64,000 nucleotides of DNA from JAFKFJ01 sp963786445. GTDB lineage: Bacteria > Pseudomonadota > Alphaproteobacteria > Acetobacterales > Acetobacteraceae. The notes beneath the pieces were generated by a model that saw nothing but the letters and a program-made list of their open reading frames with translations, did not search any database and was not told where the DNA came from. Both the position numbers and the translations under genes were made by a program. Position 1 is the first letter of the stretch. Each line of letters starts with the position of its first letter. Of this stretch, positions 11,250 to 20,097 are shown in pieces. Where the stretch lies: contig CAWAZU010000025.1 of the NCBI GenBank assembly GCA_963786445.1, positions 186,001 to 250,000 on the forward strand, in the 5' to 3' direction.

Positions 11250-12356
11250 TCAGGGCCGCACCTTGTCGCGCAGTGCGGCGATCTGCGCCGTGGTCATGCC
11301 GAACGCCGTCGGCACCACGATCGTGCCGGCGGCGATGTCCGTCTCGGCCTTGCTCACCTGGTCGCGCACCGAGGCCGGCACCAGCTTCTCGTACACCGCA
11401 TTCTTGACGATGCCGACCGCGCCTTCCTTCAGCCCGAGCGATTCCGTGCGGCCGACCGGCAGCTTGCCGGCTTCCAGCAGGTCGAAGGCTCGCAGCAGGC
11501 TGTTGTCCACGCGCTTGAGCACCGAGGTCACCACCTTGTCCGCGGTCGCCGGGTCGGTCTTGCGGAAGATCGCCTCCTGGTCGGAATCCACGCCGATCGC
11601 GAGGCGATCCATGTCCTTCGCCGCGGCGAGCTGCCCCAGCCCCGCCTGTCCCGCCACGTTGAAGCCGATGCCGACGCCGGAGCGGTACTGCACCAGCGCC
11701 AGCTCCTTGCCCTTCGCCGCGTCGGAAAAACTGCCGATATAGGAGACCGCGATCTTTGCCGCCGGATCGACCGCCTGCGCGCCGGCGACGTAGCCGGTCA
11801 GGAAGTCGTTGATCACCGGGATGTCGATGCCGCCGAGGAAGCCCAGCGCGGTGCCGTTGCTGGCCGGGATCGCGCCGGTCTTGATCATCCCCTCCGCCAT
11901 CAGGCCGGCGAGATAGGATGCCTCGTTCTGCTTGTAGGTGATCGAATAGACGTTCTTGTTGGCGCCCTTGGAGTAGTCCATCGAGGAGTCGAAGATGACG
12001 AAGGTGCGTTTGGGGTTCTCGGCGGCGACCGGGGCCAGGATGTCCGGCAACTGGTAGGTGCCGCAGATGATCATGTCCCAGTCCTGTCCGGCGATATCCT
12101 CGAAGGTGGGCTGCCACTTGCTCTGGTCGTAACCCATCTCGATCACGCGGGTCTGCACGCGCTCGCCGTATTTCTGCTTGATGAGCTGCATGCCGTGGTT
12201 GGCGCTATCGAAGAACGACTTGTCGCCGAGCGTGCCGCTGACCAGAAGCACCACTTTTTTCGGTCCGGCCGCCTTGGCGGGATCCCCGGTGGCGGCAAGC
12301 GTCAGCCCGATGGCGGACGAGGCGGCGGCGGAGAGGAGGCTGCGTCTGTTCAGCAT
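11250..12356 (-). CDS. BMP-family ABC transporter substrate-binding protein
   Basis: 368 residues from the ATG chosen here, which gives a clean signal peptide (MLNRRSLLSAAASSAIG, cleavage after AKA). The twin arginine suggests possible Tat export. The mature part (VVLLVSGTLGDKSFFDSANH, NAASYLAGLMAEGM-like region, FLGGIDIPVINDFLTGYVAG) fits the Bmp/PnrA basic membrane lipoprotein family, which binds purine nucleosides in known cases, though this copy lacks a lipobox Cys. Encoded just upstream of its ATPase and downstream of the sox genes, in the same direction. Its ligand could be related to sarcosine metabolism; that is inference from position. Confidence 0.9.
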   Translation of the reverse strand: MLNRRSLLSAAASSAIGLTLAATGDPAKAAGPKKVVLLVSGTLGDKSFFDSANHGMQLIKQKYGERVQTRVIEMGYDQSKWQPTFEDIAGQDWDMIICGTYQLPDILAPVAAENPKRTFVIFDSSMDYSKGANKNVYSITYKQNEASYLAGLMAEGMIKTGAIPASNGTALGFLGGIDIPVINDFLTGYVAGAQAVDPAAKIAVSYIGSFSDAAKGKELALVQYRSGVGIGFNVAGQAGLGQLAAAKDMDRLAIGVDSDQEAIFRKTDPATADKVVTSVLKRVDNSLLRAFDLLEAGKLPVGRTESLGLKEGAVGIVKNAVYEKLVPASVRDQVSKAETDIAAGTIVVPTAFGMTTAQIAALRDKVRP

Positions 12357-12412
12357 GGTGGGTCCCGCGGTTTGTGTTCGGCCGCGAATCTCATACACCG
12401 CCGCGGCGCCGG

Positions 12413-12432
12413 TTGCATCACGAAGGATGCAA
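12413..12432. promoter_or_regulatory. Perfect palindrome upstream of the BMP gene
   Basis: TTGCATC-acgaag-GATGCAA, a 7-bp perfect inverted repeat, lies 57-76 bp upstream of the BMP start and about 80 bp after soxG. It could be an operator for the transporter or a terminator-like hairpin ending the sox transcript (on the minus strand the loop contains TTCG); no T-run follows. Confidence 0.4.
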
Positions 12433-12512
12433 AGCGGTTTCGGAACGCCGGCGTAATCTGGGTCGGGTGGTCACGGCGGGCCGCCCGCCGAAGTGGCCGA
12501 TGCGCGAGATCG

Positions 12513-13004
12513 TCAACGCCTGATCCGCTCCACGCCAGCGTGTTCCAGCGCGTGCCACAGGCTGTCGGCATAGCTGCGCGGACAGGCGAGGTCGTAAGTC
12601 GGCGCAGCGTCGATCTGGCGCAGCCGCACGTCGATATGCGCGGCGACGCTGGCGGCGGCGTGGCCGGGCGCGAAGACGCGCGGATGCAGGTCGAGCGGCA
12701 GCAGCCGCGCCAGCACGTCGCGGCTGGCGGGACCGGAGAGGCGCAGCGCCGCGCACGCGTCCGACACGTCGATCACGCCGCCATGCGGCCCCGCCGCCGC
12801 GGCGAGTTGCCGCGCCAGATCGGGCATGTCCGCGTGCTCGATCTGCCAGTGATCGGGACCGAGCCAGACCGAGACCAGCGCGCCGGCCGCGGTCCAGCGC
12901 CGCGGCGCGGCCAGCGCCAGCCCGAACGCCGTGTGCAGCCGTTCGCCCAGCGCCGCCGTTGCGCCCGGCCAGGCGGTGACGGAAACCGCGGTCATCGGCT
13001 TCAT
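12513..13004 (-). CDS. soxG: Sarcosine oxidase gamma subunit
   Basis: 163 residues from MKPMTAVSV. The gamma subunit is the small GcvT-like partner that completes the heterotetrameric sarcosine oxidase. Visible features are VWLGPDHWQIE, VIDVSDACAALRLSGPASRDVLARLLPLDLHP (read as two adjoining stretches) and a C-terminal CPRSYADSLWHAL. It starts 17 bp after soxA and is the last of the four sox genes, which matches the conserved B-D-A-G order. Confidence 0.92.
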   Translation of the reverse strand: MKPMTAVSVTAWPGATAALGERLHTAFGLALAAPRRWTAAGALVSVWLGPDHWQIEHADMPDLARQLAAAAGPHGGVIDVSDACAALRLSGPASRDVLARLLPLDLHPRVFAPGHAAASVAAHIDVRLRQIDAAPTYDLACPRSYADSLWHALEHAGVERIRR

Positions 13005-13020
13005 CCAATGTGCGTCCGCG

Positions 13021-15966
13021 TCAGCCACGCAGCCGCATTCCGTCCACGTCGATGAAGCACGGCGGCGCGACCTGCGCCTCCGCGTCGCCCCCGCGCACCG
13101 GGTCGTACGCACGCACCACCTCGCCGTGCCGCGCCGGCCCGTTCGCGAGCATGGCGAGCGCGATCCAGTGGCCGAGCGTCGGCGAGAACGCGGCCGAGGT
13201 GATCCAGCCCTGGTCATGCGCGATCGCCGCCGGCGCGCCGCGCGGCAGCAGATGCGCGCCGGCGCGCAGCCGCGCTTGCCGGTCGGTGGGGATCAGCCCG
13301 ACCAGCGTCGGCCGCATCGGATCGATGAGCGCCGGGCGCTGCGCCAGCGCGCGACCGACGAAATCCTTGCGCGGCGACAGCATCTTTCCGAGCCCGAGAT
13401 CGCGCGCCGTGGTCTGCCCGTTCAGTTCGCCGCCGGCGGGATGGCCTTTCTCGATGCGCAGCACGCCGAGCGCCTCCAGCCCGTACGGCACGATGCCGTG
13501 CGGCGCGCCCGCCTGCATGATGCGCCGAAGCACCGCGTCGCCGTCGCGCGCGGGAGCGGCGATCTCGTACGCCAGCTCGCCGGAGAACGAGATGCGGAAC
13601 AGCCGCAGGTTCGCGAACGTGCCGCACGCCATGTAGGGAAATGCCGCGTCCGATACGTCCACGTCGAGCAGCGTCCGTACCACGTCGCGCGCGAGCGGCC
13701 CGGCGATCGCGTACTGCGCCCAGCGGTCGGTGACGGAGACGAAGGCGACGCGCAACCCGGGCCGCAGCACCTGATGTGCGAACTCCATGTGCGCCAGCAC
13801 GCGCGGCGCATTGGCGGTCGTCGTGGTGATGACCCAGCGCTCTGCTTCCAGCCGCGCCGCGGTGCCGTCATCGAACAGAAACCCGTCCTCGCGCAGCATG
13901 ATGCCGTAGCGCACGCGCCCGACCGGCAGCGTGGACATCGTGTTGGCATAGACGAAGTCGAGCAGCGCGCCGGCGTCCGGCCCGACGAGTTCGATTTTTC
14001 CGAGCGTGGACACGTCGCTGACGCCGACGGCGCTGCGCACGGCCAGCACTTCGCGGTTGACCGATTGCAGCCAGTCGGTTTCTCCGTCCTGCGGGAACCA
14101 TTGCGCGCGCAGCCACGGCCCGCTTTCGACGAACGACGCGCCCTGCGCTTGCGCCCAGGCGTGGCCCGGCGTCAGCCGTGTCGGCCTGAAATCCTTGCCG
14201 CGATGCGCGCCGGCGAGCGCGCCGATGGCAACCGGCGTGTACGGCGGGCGGTGCAGCGTCGTGCCGGTCTCCGCCATGCTGCGGCCGGTGAGCGCCGCCA
14301 TCATCGCCATGCCGAGCACGCCGCCGGATTTGCCCTGGTCGGTCGCCATGCCGTGCGTGGTGTAGCGCTTCATGTGCTCGACGGCGCGAAACCCCTCGCG
14401 GTGCGCGAGCGCGATGTCGTCGGTGGTGACGTCGTGCTGCAGATCGACGAAGGCTTTTTTGCCCGGCATCAGCCAGATCGGCGTCGCGGCGAGCGCGTCA
14501 TCGGCGGCACGCGGCGGCGCGGGCGGCGTGTTGGCGAACCCCGCATCCGCCGCGGCGGCGCTGCCCGCCTGCGTGCCGTCGCGCAGGCACGCCGCCAGCC
14601 CATAGCGTCCGGCGGCGGCGCCGACGACTGTCATGCCGGGCGGCAGGTTCGCGGGCGGCAGGAAGGCGGCGCGGTCCTCGTCCCAGACCGGCCGCCCGCC
14701 GAGATGGCAGGCGAGTTGCACCTGCGGGTTGTACCCGCCCGCCACCGCCAGCAGGTCGGCCGCGATCGGGTGCAACCCGCCGGTAGCGCTTTCCACGATC
14801 ACGCCACGGAGATTGGTGGCGCCTCGGGTTGCGCCGATGCGCCCGCCGGCGAACAGGCGGGCGCCGATCCGTTGCGCGAGCGCCGCGTCCGCGTCCGCCA
14901 CCTCGGGGCGGCGATCGACCACGGCGGCGACCGCGATGCCGTGCCGCGCCAGTGCCGCGACGGTGCGCCAGCCCTCGGCGCCGCCGGTCAGCACCATTGC
15001 GGTGCGGCCGGGGGCGACGGCGTATCGTTCCAGGTAGCAGCGCACCGCACCGGCCAGCATCACGCCGGGCCGGTCGTTGCCGGGAAACGCCGCCGGCCGC
15101 TCGACCGCGCCGGCCGCCAGCACCGCCCGCTTCGCCACGATCCGCCAGACGCGCTGACGCGGTTCGCCCGCATCGGGCGCCGGCTTGTGGTCGGCGACGC
15201 GCTCCAGCGCCGCAAAAGTGCCGTGGTCGTAGGCGCCGAACACCGTCGTGCGCGTCAGGATGCGCAGTTCGGGACAATCGCGCAGCATCGCCTCGGCGGT
15301 TTGCGCCCACACCGCGCCGGGCTGGCCGTCCACGTCGTCCGCGTCGGACAGCAACGTCCCGCCAAAGCGGCAATCGGATTCGCACAGCACCACGCGCGCG
15401 CCGCTGCGCCCGGCCGCCAGCGCCGCCGCGAGGCCGGCCGGACCGGCGCCGATCACCAGCACGTCGCAGAACAGGTGCGCGCATTCATAGGCATCGGGAT
15501 CGGGCAGCGAAGCCGCACGACCCAACCCGGCGGCGCGGCGGATCAGCGGTTCGTACACGCGCTCCCACCACGACGCCGGCCACATGAACGTCTTGTAGTA
15601 GAAGCCGGCGGGAAACAATGGCGACAGCAGCGCATTCGCCGCCATCAGATCGAAGCGCAGCGACGGAAAGCGGTGCTGGCTGCGCGCCTCCAGCCCGTCA
15701 AAAAGTTCCACGACGGTGGCAGGAACGTTCGGCTCGCGCCGCGCGCCGGCGCGCAGCTCGACCAGCGCGTTCGGCTCCTCCGGCCCCGCCGACAGGACGC
15801 CGCGCGGGCGGTGGTATTTGAACGAGCGGCCGAACAGCCGCACGCCGTTCGCCAGCAGCGCCGAGGCCAGCGTGTCGCCGGGATGGCCGGCGTAGCTTCG
15901 TCCGTCGAAGAAAAACCGCAGGCTGGTGCTGCGGTCGATCAGTCCGCCCGAGGCCAGCCGCATCAT
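13021..15966 (-). CDS. soxA: Sarcosine oxidase alpha subunit
   Basis: 981 residues, normal length. The enzyme oxidatively demethylates sarcosine to glycine with H2O2, passing the methyl carbon to tetrahydrofolate as 5,10-methylene-THF. Domains in order: an N-terminal ferredoxin-like fold (GRSYAGHPGDTLASALLANG) ending near SFKYHRPRGV; an NAD-binding Rossmann domain with DVLVIGAGPAGLAAALAAG near residue 167; and from about residue 600 a GcvT-type folate-binding domain (VSDVSTLGKIELVGPDAG, SFSGELAYEI, GLEALGVLRIEKGHP). The ATGATG start overlaps the soxD stop, so translation is coupled. Confidence 0.96.
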   Translation of the reverse strand: MMRLASGGLIDRSTSLRFFFDGRSYAGHPGDTLASALLANGVRLFGRSFKYHRPRGVLSAGPEEPNALVELRAGARREPNVPATVVELFDGLEARSQHRFPSLRFDLMAANALLSPLFPAGFYYKTFMWPASWWERVYEPLIRRAAGLGRAASLPDPDAYECAHLFCDVLVIGAGPAGLAAALAAGRSGARVVLCESDCRFGGTLLSDADDVDGQPGAVWAQTAEAMLRDCPELRILTRTTVFGAYDHGTFAALERVADHKPAPDAGEPRQRVWRIVAKRAVLAAGAVERPAAFPGNDRPGVMLAGAVRCYLERYAVAPGRTAMVLTGGAEGWRTVAALARHGIAVAAVVDRRPEVADADAALAQRIGARLFAGGRIGATRGATNLRGVIVESATGGLHPIAADLLAVAGGYNPQVQLACHLGGRPVWDEDRAAFLPPANLPPGMTVVGAAAGRYGLAACLRDGTQAGSAAAADAGFANTPPAPPRAADDALAATPIWLMPGKKAFVDLQHDVTTDDIALAHREGFRAVEHMKRYTTHGMATDQGKSGGVLGMAMMAALTGRSMAETGTTLHRPPYTPVAIGALAGAHRGKDFRPTRLTPGHAWAQAQGASFVESGPWLRAQWFPQDGETDWLQSVNREVLAVRSAVGVSDVSTLGKIELVGPDAGALLDFVYANTMSTLPVGRVRYGIMLREDGFLFDDGTAARLEAERWVITTTTANAPRVLAHMEFAHQVLRPGLRVAFVSVTDRWAQYAIAGPLARDVVRTLLDVDVSDAAFPYMACGTFANLRLFRISFSGELAYEIAAPARDGDAVLRRIMQAGAPHGIVPYGLEALGVLRIEKGHPAGGELNGQTTARDLGLGKMLSPRKDFVGRALAQRPALIDPMRPTLVGLIPTDRQARLRAGAHLLPRGAPAAIAHDQGWITSAAFSPTLGHWIALAMLANGPARHGEVVRAYDPVRGGDAEAQVAPPCFIDVDGMRLRG

Positions 15967-16214
15967 GCGCGCACGTCCGCAACGGCGGCGATCGCGTGCG
16001 TGCGCGTGTCGCGCGTCACCACCAGCCAGCGCCGGCAGCCATGCACGTGATGCCAGAATTCGCGGAGTTCACCGGCCGGGTTGTCGCGCAGATGGACGTA
16101 GTCCTGCCACGCCTGCGCGGGCGCATCCGGTGCCGGGCGCACCGGATCGGCCGCGCCGAGATAGGAAAACTCGTCGCTGCCGCGCTCGCTGCAATGCGGG
16201 CAGGGAATGCGCAT
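15963..16214 (-). CDS. soxD: Sarcosine oxidase delta subunit
   Basis: 83 residues. It opens MRIPCPHCSERGSDEFSYLG and later has LRDNPAGELREFWHHVHGC; the CPHC pair and the downstream His/Cys are the zinc ligands of SoxD. The ATG at 16214 is preferred over an in-frame TTG one codon upstream. Lies 13 bp after soxB and overlaps soxA by four bases. Confidence 0.95.
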   Translation of the reverse strand: MRIPCPHCSERGSDEFSYLGAADPVRPAPDAPAQAWQDYVHLRDNPAGELREFWHHVHGCRRWLVVTRDTRTHAIAAVADVRA

Positions 16215-16227
16215 CAATGCCCCATCT

Positions 16228-17478
16228 TCAATGCAGGTTCGGCTGCGCGCCGGCGCCCTTCTCGTCCAGCACCGCGCCGGACGCGAAGCGATCGAGCCGG
16301 AACGCCGCCGCCGCTTGATGCGGCGCGTCGCGCGCGATCAGATGGGCAAAGCACCAGCCGGACGCAGGCGTCGCCTTGAACCCGCCATAGCACCAGCCGG
16401 CATTGAGATAGAGGCCCTCGATCGGCGTCGTGTCGATGATCGGCGAGCCGTCCATGCTCATGTCCATGAGGCCGCCCCATTGCCGCAGCACGCGCAGGCG
16501 CCCGAGCAGCGGCAGGATCGCCATGCCGCTCTCCATCACGTCCGCCACCGCCGGAAGACTGCCGCGCTGAGCGTAGCTGTTGTAGCCGTCGATGTCGCCG
16601 CCGAACACCAGGCCGCCCTTGTCGGACTGGCTGATGTAGAAATGCCCGGCGCCGAACGTGATGACGCCGTCGATCAGCGGCTTTATTCCTTCCGAGACGA
16701 AGGCCTGCAGGACGTGGCTCTCGATCGGCAGCCGCAGCCCGGCGAGCGCCGCGACGCGGGAGGAATTGCCGGCACAGGCCAGCGCCACTTTCCGCGTTGC
16801 GATGTCGCCGCGCGTGGTGCGCACGCCGCGCACCGCGCCGTCGGCGATGTCGATGCCGGTGACTTCGCAGTTCTGCACGATATCGACGCCGCGCATGTCG
16901 GCGCCGCGCGCGTAGCCCCACACCACCGCGTCGTGCCGCGCCGTGCCGCCGCGCCGTTGCAGCAGCCCGCCGCGGATCGGAAACCGCGCAGCGCCGAAAT
17001 CGAGATACGGATGCAGCGCCCGCACCTTTGCCGCGTCCAGCAGCTCGGCATCGGCGCCGTGCAGCCGCATGGCGTTGCCGCGACGCGCAAAGGCGTCGCG
17101 CTGCGCGTCGGAGTGATACAGGTTCAGCACGCCGCGCTGGCTGACCATGGTGTTGTAATTCAGCCGCTGCTCCAGTCCTTCCCACAGCTTCATCGACAGC
17201 TCGTAAAACCCCTCGTTGCCGGGCAGCAGGTAGTTGGAGCGGATGATGGTGGTGTTGCGCCCGGCATTGCCGGAGCCGATCCAGCCTTTTTCCAGCACCG
17301 CGATGTCGGTCATACCGTGCTCGGTCGCGAGATAGTAGGCGGTGGCCAGCCCGTGCCCGCCGCCGCCGACGATCACCGCATCGTAGCGCGGCTGCGGCGC
17401 CGCGTCGCGCCAGGCCGGACGCCAGCCGACATGCCCACGCAGCGCCTCGCGCGCCAGCGAAAAGAACGAATAGGTCAT
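16228..17478 (-). CDS. soxB: Sarcosine oxidase beta subunit
   Basis: 416 residues, full length. FAD-dependent amine oxidase fold with the dinucleotide motif AVIVGGGGHGLATAYYLA near residue 35 and EKGWIGSGNAGRNTTIIRSN next to it, typical of SoxB, which holds the FAD and the covalent FMN shared with SoxA. The central DGYNSYAQRGSLP and the C-terminal LNAGWCYGGFKATPASGWC match the family. Its ATG overlaps the stop of the upstream glutamine synthetase remnant (TGATG), showing the operon once began further upstream. Confidence 0.96.
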   Translation of the reverse strand: MTYSFFSLAREALRGHVGWRPAWRDAAPQPRYDAVIVGGGGHGLATAYYLATEHGMTDIAVLEKGWIGSGNAGRNTTIIRSNYLLPGNEGFYELSMKLWEGLEQRLNYNTMVSQRGVLNLYHSDAQRDAFARRGNAMRLHGADAELLDAAKVRALHPYLDFGAARFPIRGGLLQRRGGTARHDAVVWGYARGADMRGVDIVQNCEVTGIDIADGAVRGVRTTRGDIATRKVALACAGNSSRVAALAGLRLPIESHVLQAFVSEGIKPLIDGVITFGAGHFYISQSDKGGLVFGGDIDGYNSYAQRGSLPAVADVMESGMAILPLLGRLRVLRQWGGLMDMSMDGSPIIDTTPIEGLYLNAGWCYGGFKATPASGWCFAHLIARDAPHQAAAAFRLDRFASGAVLDEKGAGAQPNLH

Positions 17479-17656
17479 CAGTGGCCGAGCGTCGTCTCGC
17501 GCTCCCAGGCCGTCAAGTGGCGCGTGTATTCGTTCCGCTCCTACATCTTCAGGGCAACGCAGGCACGCGAAAGATCATCGCCGAGCGCCGTGCGCAGGGC
17601 GTCCGACATCGCGAACGCCCGCAGCGCGCTTGCGCGCTTGGCAACCAACGCTATGC
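17478..17656 (-). pseudogene. Glutamine synthetase (GS III/GlnT-like) C-terminal remnant
   Basis: Reading the minus strand into soxB gives ALRAFAMSDALRTALGDD, then LSRACVALKM, an in-frame TAG, then ERNEYTRHLTAWERETTLGH and a TGA that overlaps the soxB ATG. This is the characteristic end of type III glutamine synthetase / gamma-glutamylmethylamide synthetase (ALGxDL, VALKxxE, LTDWEREYL). Only about 55 residues of a ~440-residue protein survive. GlnT-type genes often neighbour sarcosine oxidase in alphaproteobacteria and handle methylamine-derived nitrogen. The remnant runs into the end of the racemase gene upstream, so most of the gene has been deleted. Confidence 0.75.
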
Positions 17657-17661
17657 CCTCT

Positions 17662-18304
17662 CTAAGCGCGGCACGCGACCGTGGCACGGCGTGGCTCGAT
17701 TGCGGGTGCCAGAATGTCGATCACCGGCAGCGCCGCGCCGCCGTTCAGATCGACATGCGGAACGGCAAGCAAGGCGCCGCCAAGGACGACAGCATCACAG
17801 TCGCCGTCCGCCGCAACCTCCGCGATTGCCGCCCGGCACCGGGCGAGCAGATCCGCACGTGTCTCCGGCCCGTCCCCGATTCGCTCGCGCAGCGGCATGA
17901 TCCGCACCGCCTGGCCGTGCTCGCGCGTCCTGCCGCAGCCGCCCGGCCCAGAACACGGAGGTCGTGACGATGCCGATCCGTGCGGGCAGCATGGGCGCGA
18001 CCGCGAAGCAGGCATCCGAAAGCGAGACGATCGGGCGGCCGATCAGGCGCCGCATCGGAGCATCCGCGAGATCGCCGAAACAGCCGAGCAGCACCGCGTC
18101 GCAGTCGCCGCTCCGCGCGGCAAGCGCGCCGTGCAGCGCCGCACGCGCCGCAGCGATCGCCGCCTGCGAGCCGATGAACGAAGGGCCGGCCGTGGCGGTC
18201 GCAGAGCCGAGCGTGTCGTTGTCCCCGAGCCGCGCCCGCATTGCCGCCGACAGTCGCGCGGTCAGATCGCAGTCGGTGTTCGGATTGTAGAGCAGCAGTC
18301 TCAT
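17662..18304 (-). pseudogene. Asp/Glu/hydantoin racemase family protein, frameshifted
   Basis: MRLLLYNPNTDCDLTARLSA, then DCDAVLLGCFGD and GIVTTSVFWA, identify the Asp/Glu/hydantoin racemase superfamily. Near 17925 the frame moves: the continuation REHGQAVRIMPLRERIGDG is in another frame and ends at 17662. The total of 643 nt is one base too many, so one insertion restores a 213-residue protein. The second catalytic Cys, expected in a VLGC motif near the C-terminus, is replaced by Gly (DAVVLGGALLAV), so the product may be inactive even without the frameshift. An alternative GTG start lies at 18316, overlapping the upstream stop. Confidence 0.75.
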
Positions 18305-18312
18305 GGAACGGC

Positions 18313-18745
18313 TCACCGCGCCTGCGGCTCCCCCCCGGCCGCGACACCTCGGTCGGCGAAGACGCTGGCGATGTCCTGGGCGGGCACAGGTGGCACATCA
18401 AGCCGCAGCCGCCGTTCCATCGCCTCCAGATGCTCCGTCATCGCCGCACAGGCGCCTGCCTTGTCGCGTGCGATGATGCGCCGCGCGATTGCCGGATGGG
18501 CGTCGGGCGAGCAGTCGGCGGCGCCGCGCGGCTCGAATGCGGCGATGATCAGCGACGTGCGCAGCGTCAACTCGTCGAGGAACCGCGTCAGCACCAGGTT
18601 GCCGGTCAGCCGCCCCAGCAGCGGGTGGAAGTCGCCGGTCGGCGACAGCGTGTCCCAGCGGTCGTCGTGCGCGTGGGCCGCCTCTCTCTCGACGTGCGCG
18701 CGCAATTCGGCGGCCGTCCCGTCGGTGAGCCGTTCGATCAGGTCC
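18313..18745 (-). pseudogene. GntR/FadR-type regulator, FCD domain only
   Basis: About 140 residues of the ligand-binding FCD domain remain, beginning DLIERLTDGTAAELRAHVE and containing SPTGDFHPLLGRLTGN, LTRFLDELTLRTSLII and HPAIARRIIARDKAGA. The winged-helix DNA-binding N-terminus is missing. At about 18746 the sequence changes abruptly to a permease fragment on the opposite strand, so the reading frame upstream is only the reverse of that gene. Without its HTH it cannot act as a repressor. It probably once controlled the adjacent sox/racemase or liv genes. Confidence 0.8.
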
Positions 18746-18748
18746 GAC

Positions 18749-19108
18749 GCGCTGGCGCAGGACCGCGAGGCCGCCGTACTCGCCGGCGTCGAGGTGGACC
18801 GAATGTCGGCGATCGGCTTCGGCATCGGCGCCGGGCTGGCGGGGATCGCCGGCGCGCTCCTCGTCACCGTCTCCGGCGTCAACACCGGCATCGGCACCGC
18901 CATCAGCATCAAAGCGTTCATCGTGATCATGATCGGTGGCGCCGGCGTGGTCGCCGGCTCGCTGCTCGGGGCCGTTGTGCTCGGCTTCGCGGAGGCGCTC
19001 GGCTACGCGCTGATCCCGGGCTCGGTCACCTATCTGCTGATCTTCCTCTGCCTGATCCTGTTCCTGATCGTGCGTCCGCACGGGATCATGGGAAAGCCAT
19101 GGGGATAG
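18749..19108 (+). pseudogene. Branched-chain amino acid ABC permease LivH, C-terminal fragment
   Basis: Starts abruptly at ALAQDREAAVLAGVE, the conserved cytoplasmic EAA-like loop of LivH, and continues through GFGIGAGLAGIAGALLV, TAISIKAFIVIMIGGAGVVA and LIFLCLILFLIVRPHGIMG to a stop that overlaps livM. About 120 of ~290 residues remain; the first membrane segments and the start are gone. The break at ~18747 is the same point at which the opposite-strand GntR gene loses its N-terminus, so one rearrangement joined two truncated genes. Confidence 0.85.
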
Positions 19109-20097
19109 GCGACGCGAGCGCGTCGTCGTCTGGCGAAGCCATGCGCGCGGCGACACCGGAGCGCGCCCGCCTTTCCGTGCGCCGGATCGCGGCCGCCGGC
19201 GCTGTCGCGCTGGCGCTGCTGATAGTCATCCCGACCGCTTTCCGCGGCGATCCGTACTGGCTGGGGGTCGCGACCAACGCATGCGTGCTCAGTTGCGGCG
19301 GCCTCGGGCTATGGCTGATGTTCGCGATCAGCCGGATCGACATTGCCCAGGGCGCCTTCGCCATGCTCGGCGGCTACGCGACGGCGATCCTGGTTGTGCG
19401 CTACGGCGTGGCGTTCTGGCTCTGCCTGCCGGCCTCCGCGCTCGTCGCCGCCGGCGTGTCGCTGGTGATCGGCCTGCCGATCCTGCGTCTGCGTGGCGTC
19501 TATTTCGCGATGGTCACGTCGAGTCTGGGCGAAGTGGCGCGCCTCGCCGCACTCGACGGGGGCGATCTGACGCGCGGGGCGCACGGCTTTACCGACATGC
19601 CACAGAGCGCCTCGTTGGCGACGCCATGGGCGCAGTACGTCCTGGCGGCGGTCCTGCTTGTCCTCGCCCTCCTGCTGGTCTGGCGAATCGCCGAGAGCCG
19701 CATCGGCCGCGTGTTCCGCGCCATGCGCCAGAACGAGGATCCGGCCGCGAGCTTCGGGATCGATGTGGCGCGCTACCGTGTGATCGCGTTCGCGCTGTCC
19801 AGCGGCCTCGGCGGCGTGTGCGGCAGCTTCTTTGCCGAGGTGCAGCAGAACATCTTCCCCGGCACCTACTCCGTCGTCGATTCGATCAACTTCATGCTCT
19901 ACTGCTTCCTGGGCGGCATCGATGCCGTACTCGGGCCGGTCGTCGGCGCATTCCTGCTGGTGTTCGCATTCGAACTGCCCGATGCACTGCAGCACTATCA
20001 GGCGCTGTTGTACGGAGTGCTGGTGATCGCGGGCATGCTGGTGCTTCCCAATGGGCTGCTCAGCGTTCGCCTGCCGGGCCCGAGGAGGCGCCGGTGA
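19099..20097 (+). CDS. livM: Branched-chain amino acid ABC permease LivM
   Basis: 332 residues with about nine membrane segments. LivM features are GLGLWLMFAISRIDIAQGAF, GLPILRLRGVYFAMVT and the conserved loop GRVFRAMRQNEDPAASFGID. The ATG lies inside the end of the livH fragment and the stop overlaps the livG GTG. The gene itself looks intact, but both its partners (LivH, LivG) are truncated and no LivF or LivJ/K is present, so it is unlikely to form a working importer here unless partners are encoded elsewhere. Confidence 0.9.
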   Translation: MGIGDASASSSGEAMRAATPERARLSVRRIAAAGAVALALLIVIPTAFRGDPYWLGVATNACVLSCGGLGLWLMFAISRIDIAQGAFAMLGGYATAILVVRYGVAFWLCLPASALVAAGVSLVIGLPILRLRGVYFAMVTSSLGEVARLAALDGGDLTRGAHGFTDMPQSASLATPWAQYVLAAVLLVLALLLVWRIAESRIGRVFRAMRQNEDPAASFGIDVARYRVIAFALSSGLGGVCGSFFAEVQQNIFPGTYSVVDSINFMLYCFLGGIDAVLGPVVGAFLLVFAFELPDALQHYQALLYGVLVIAGMLVLPNGLLSVRLPGPRRRR

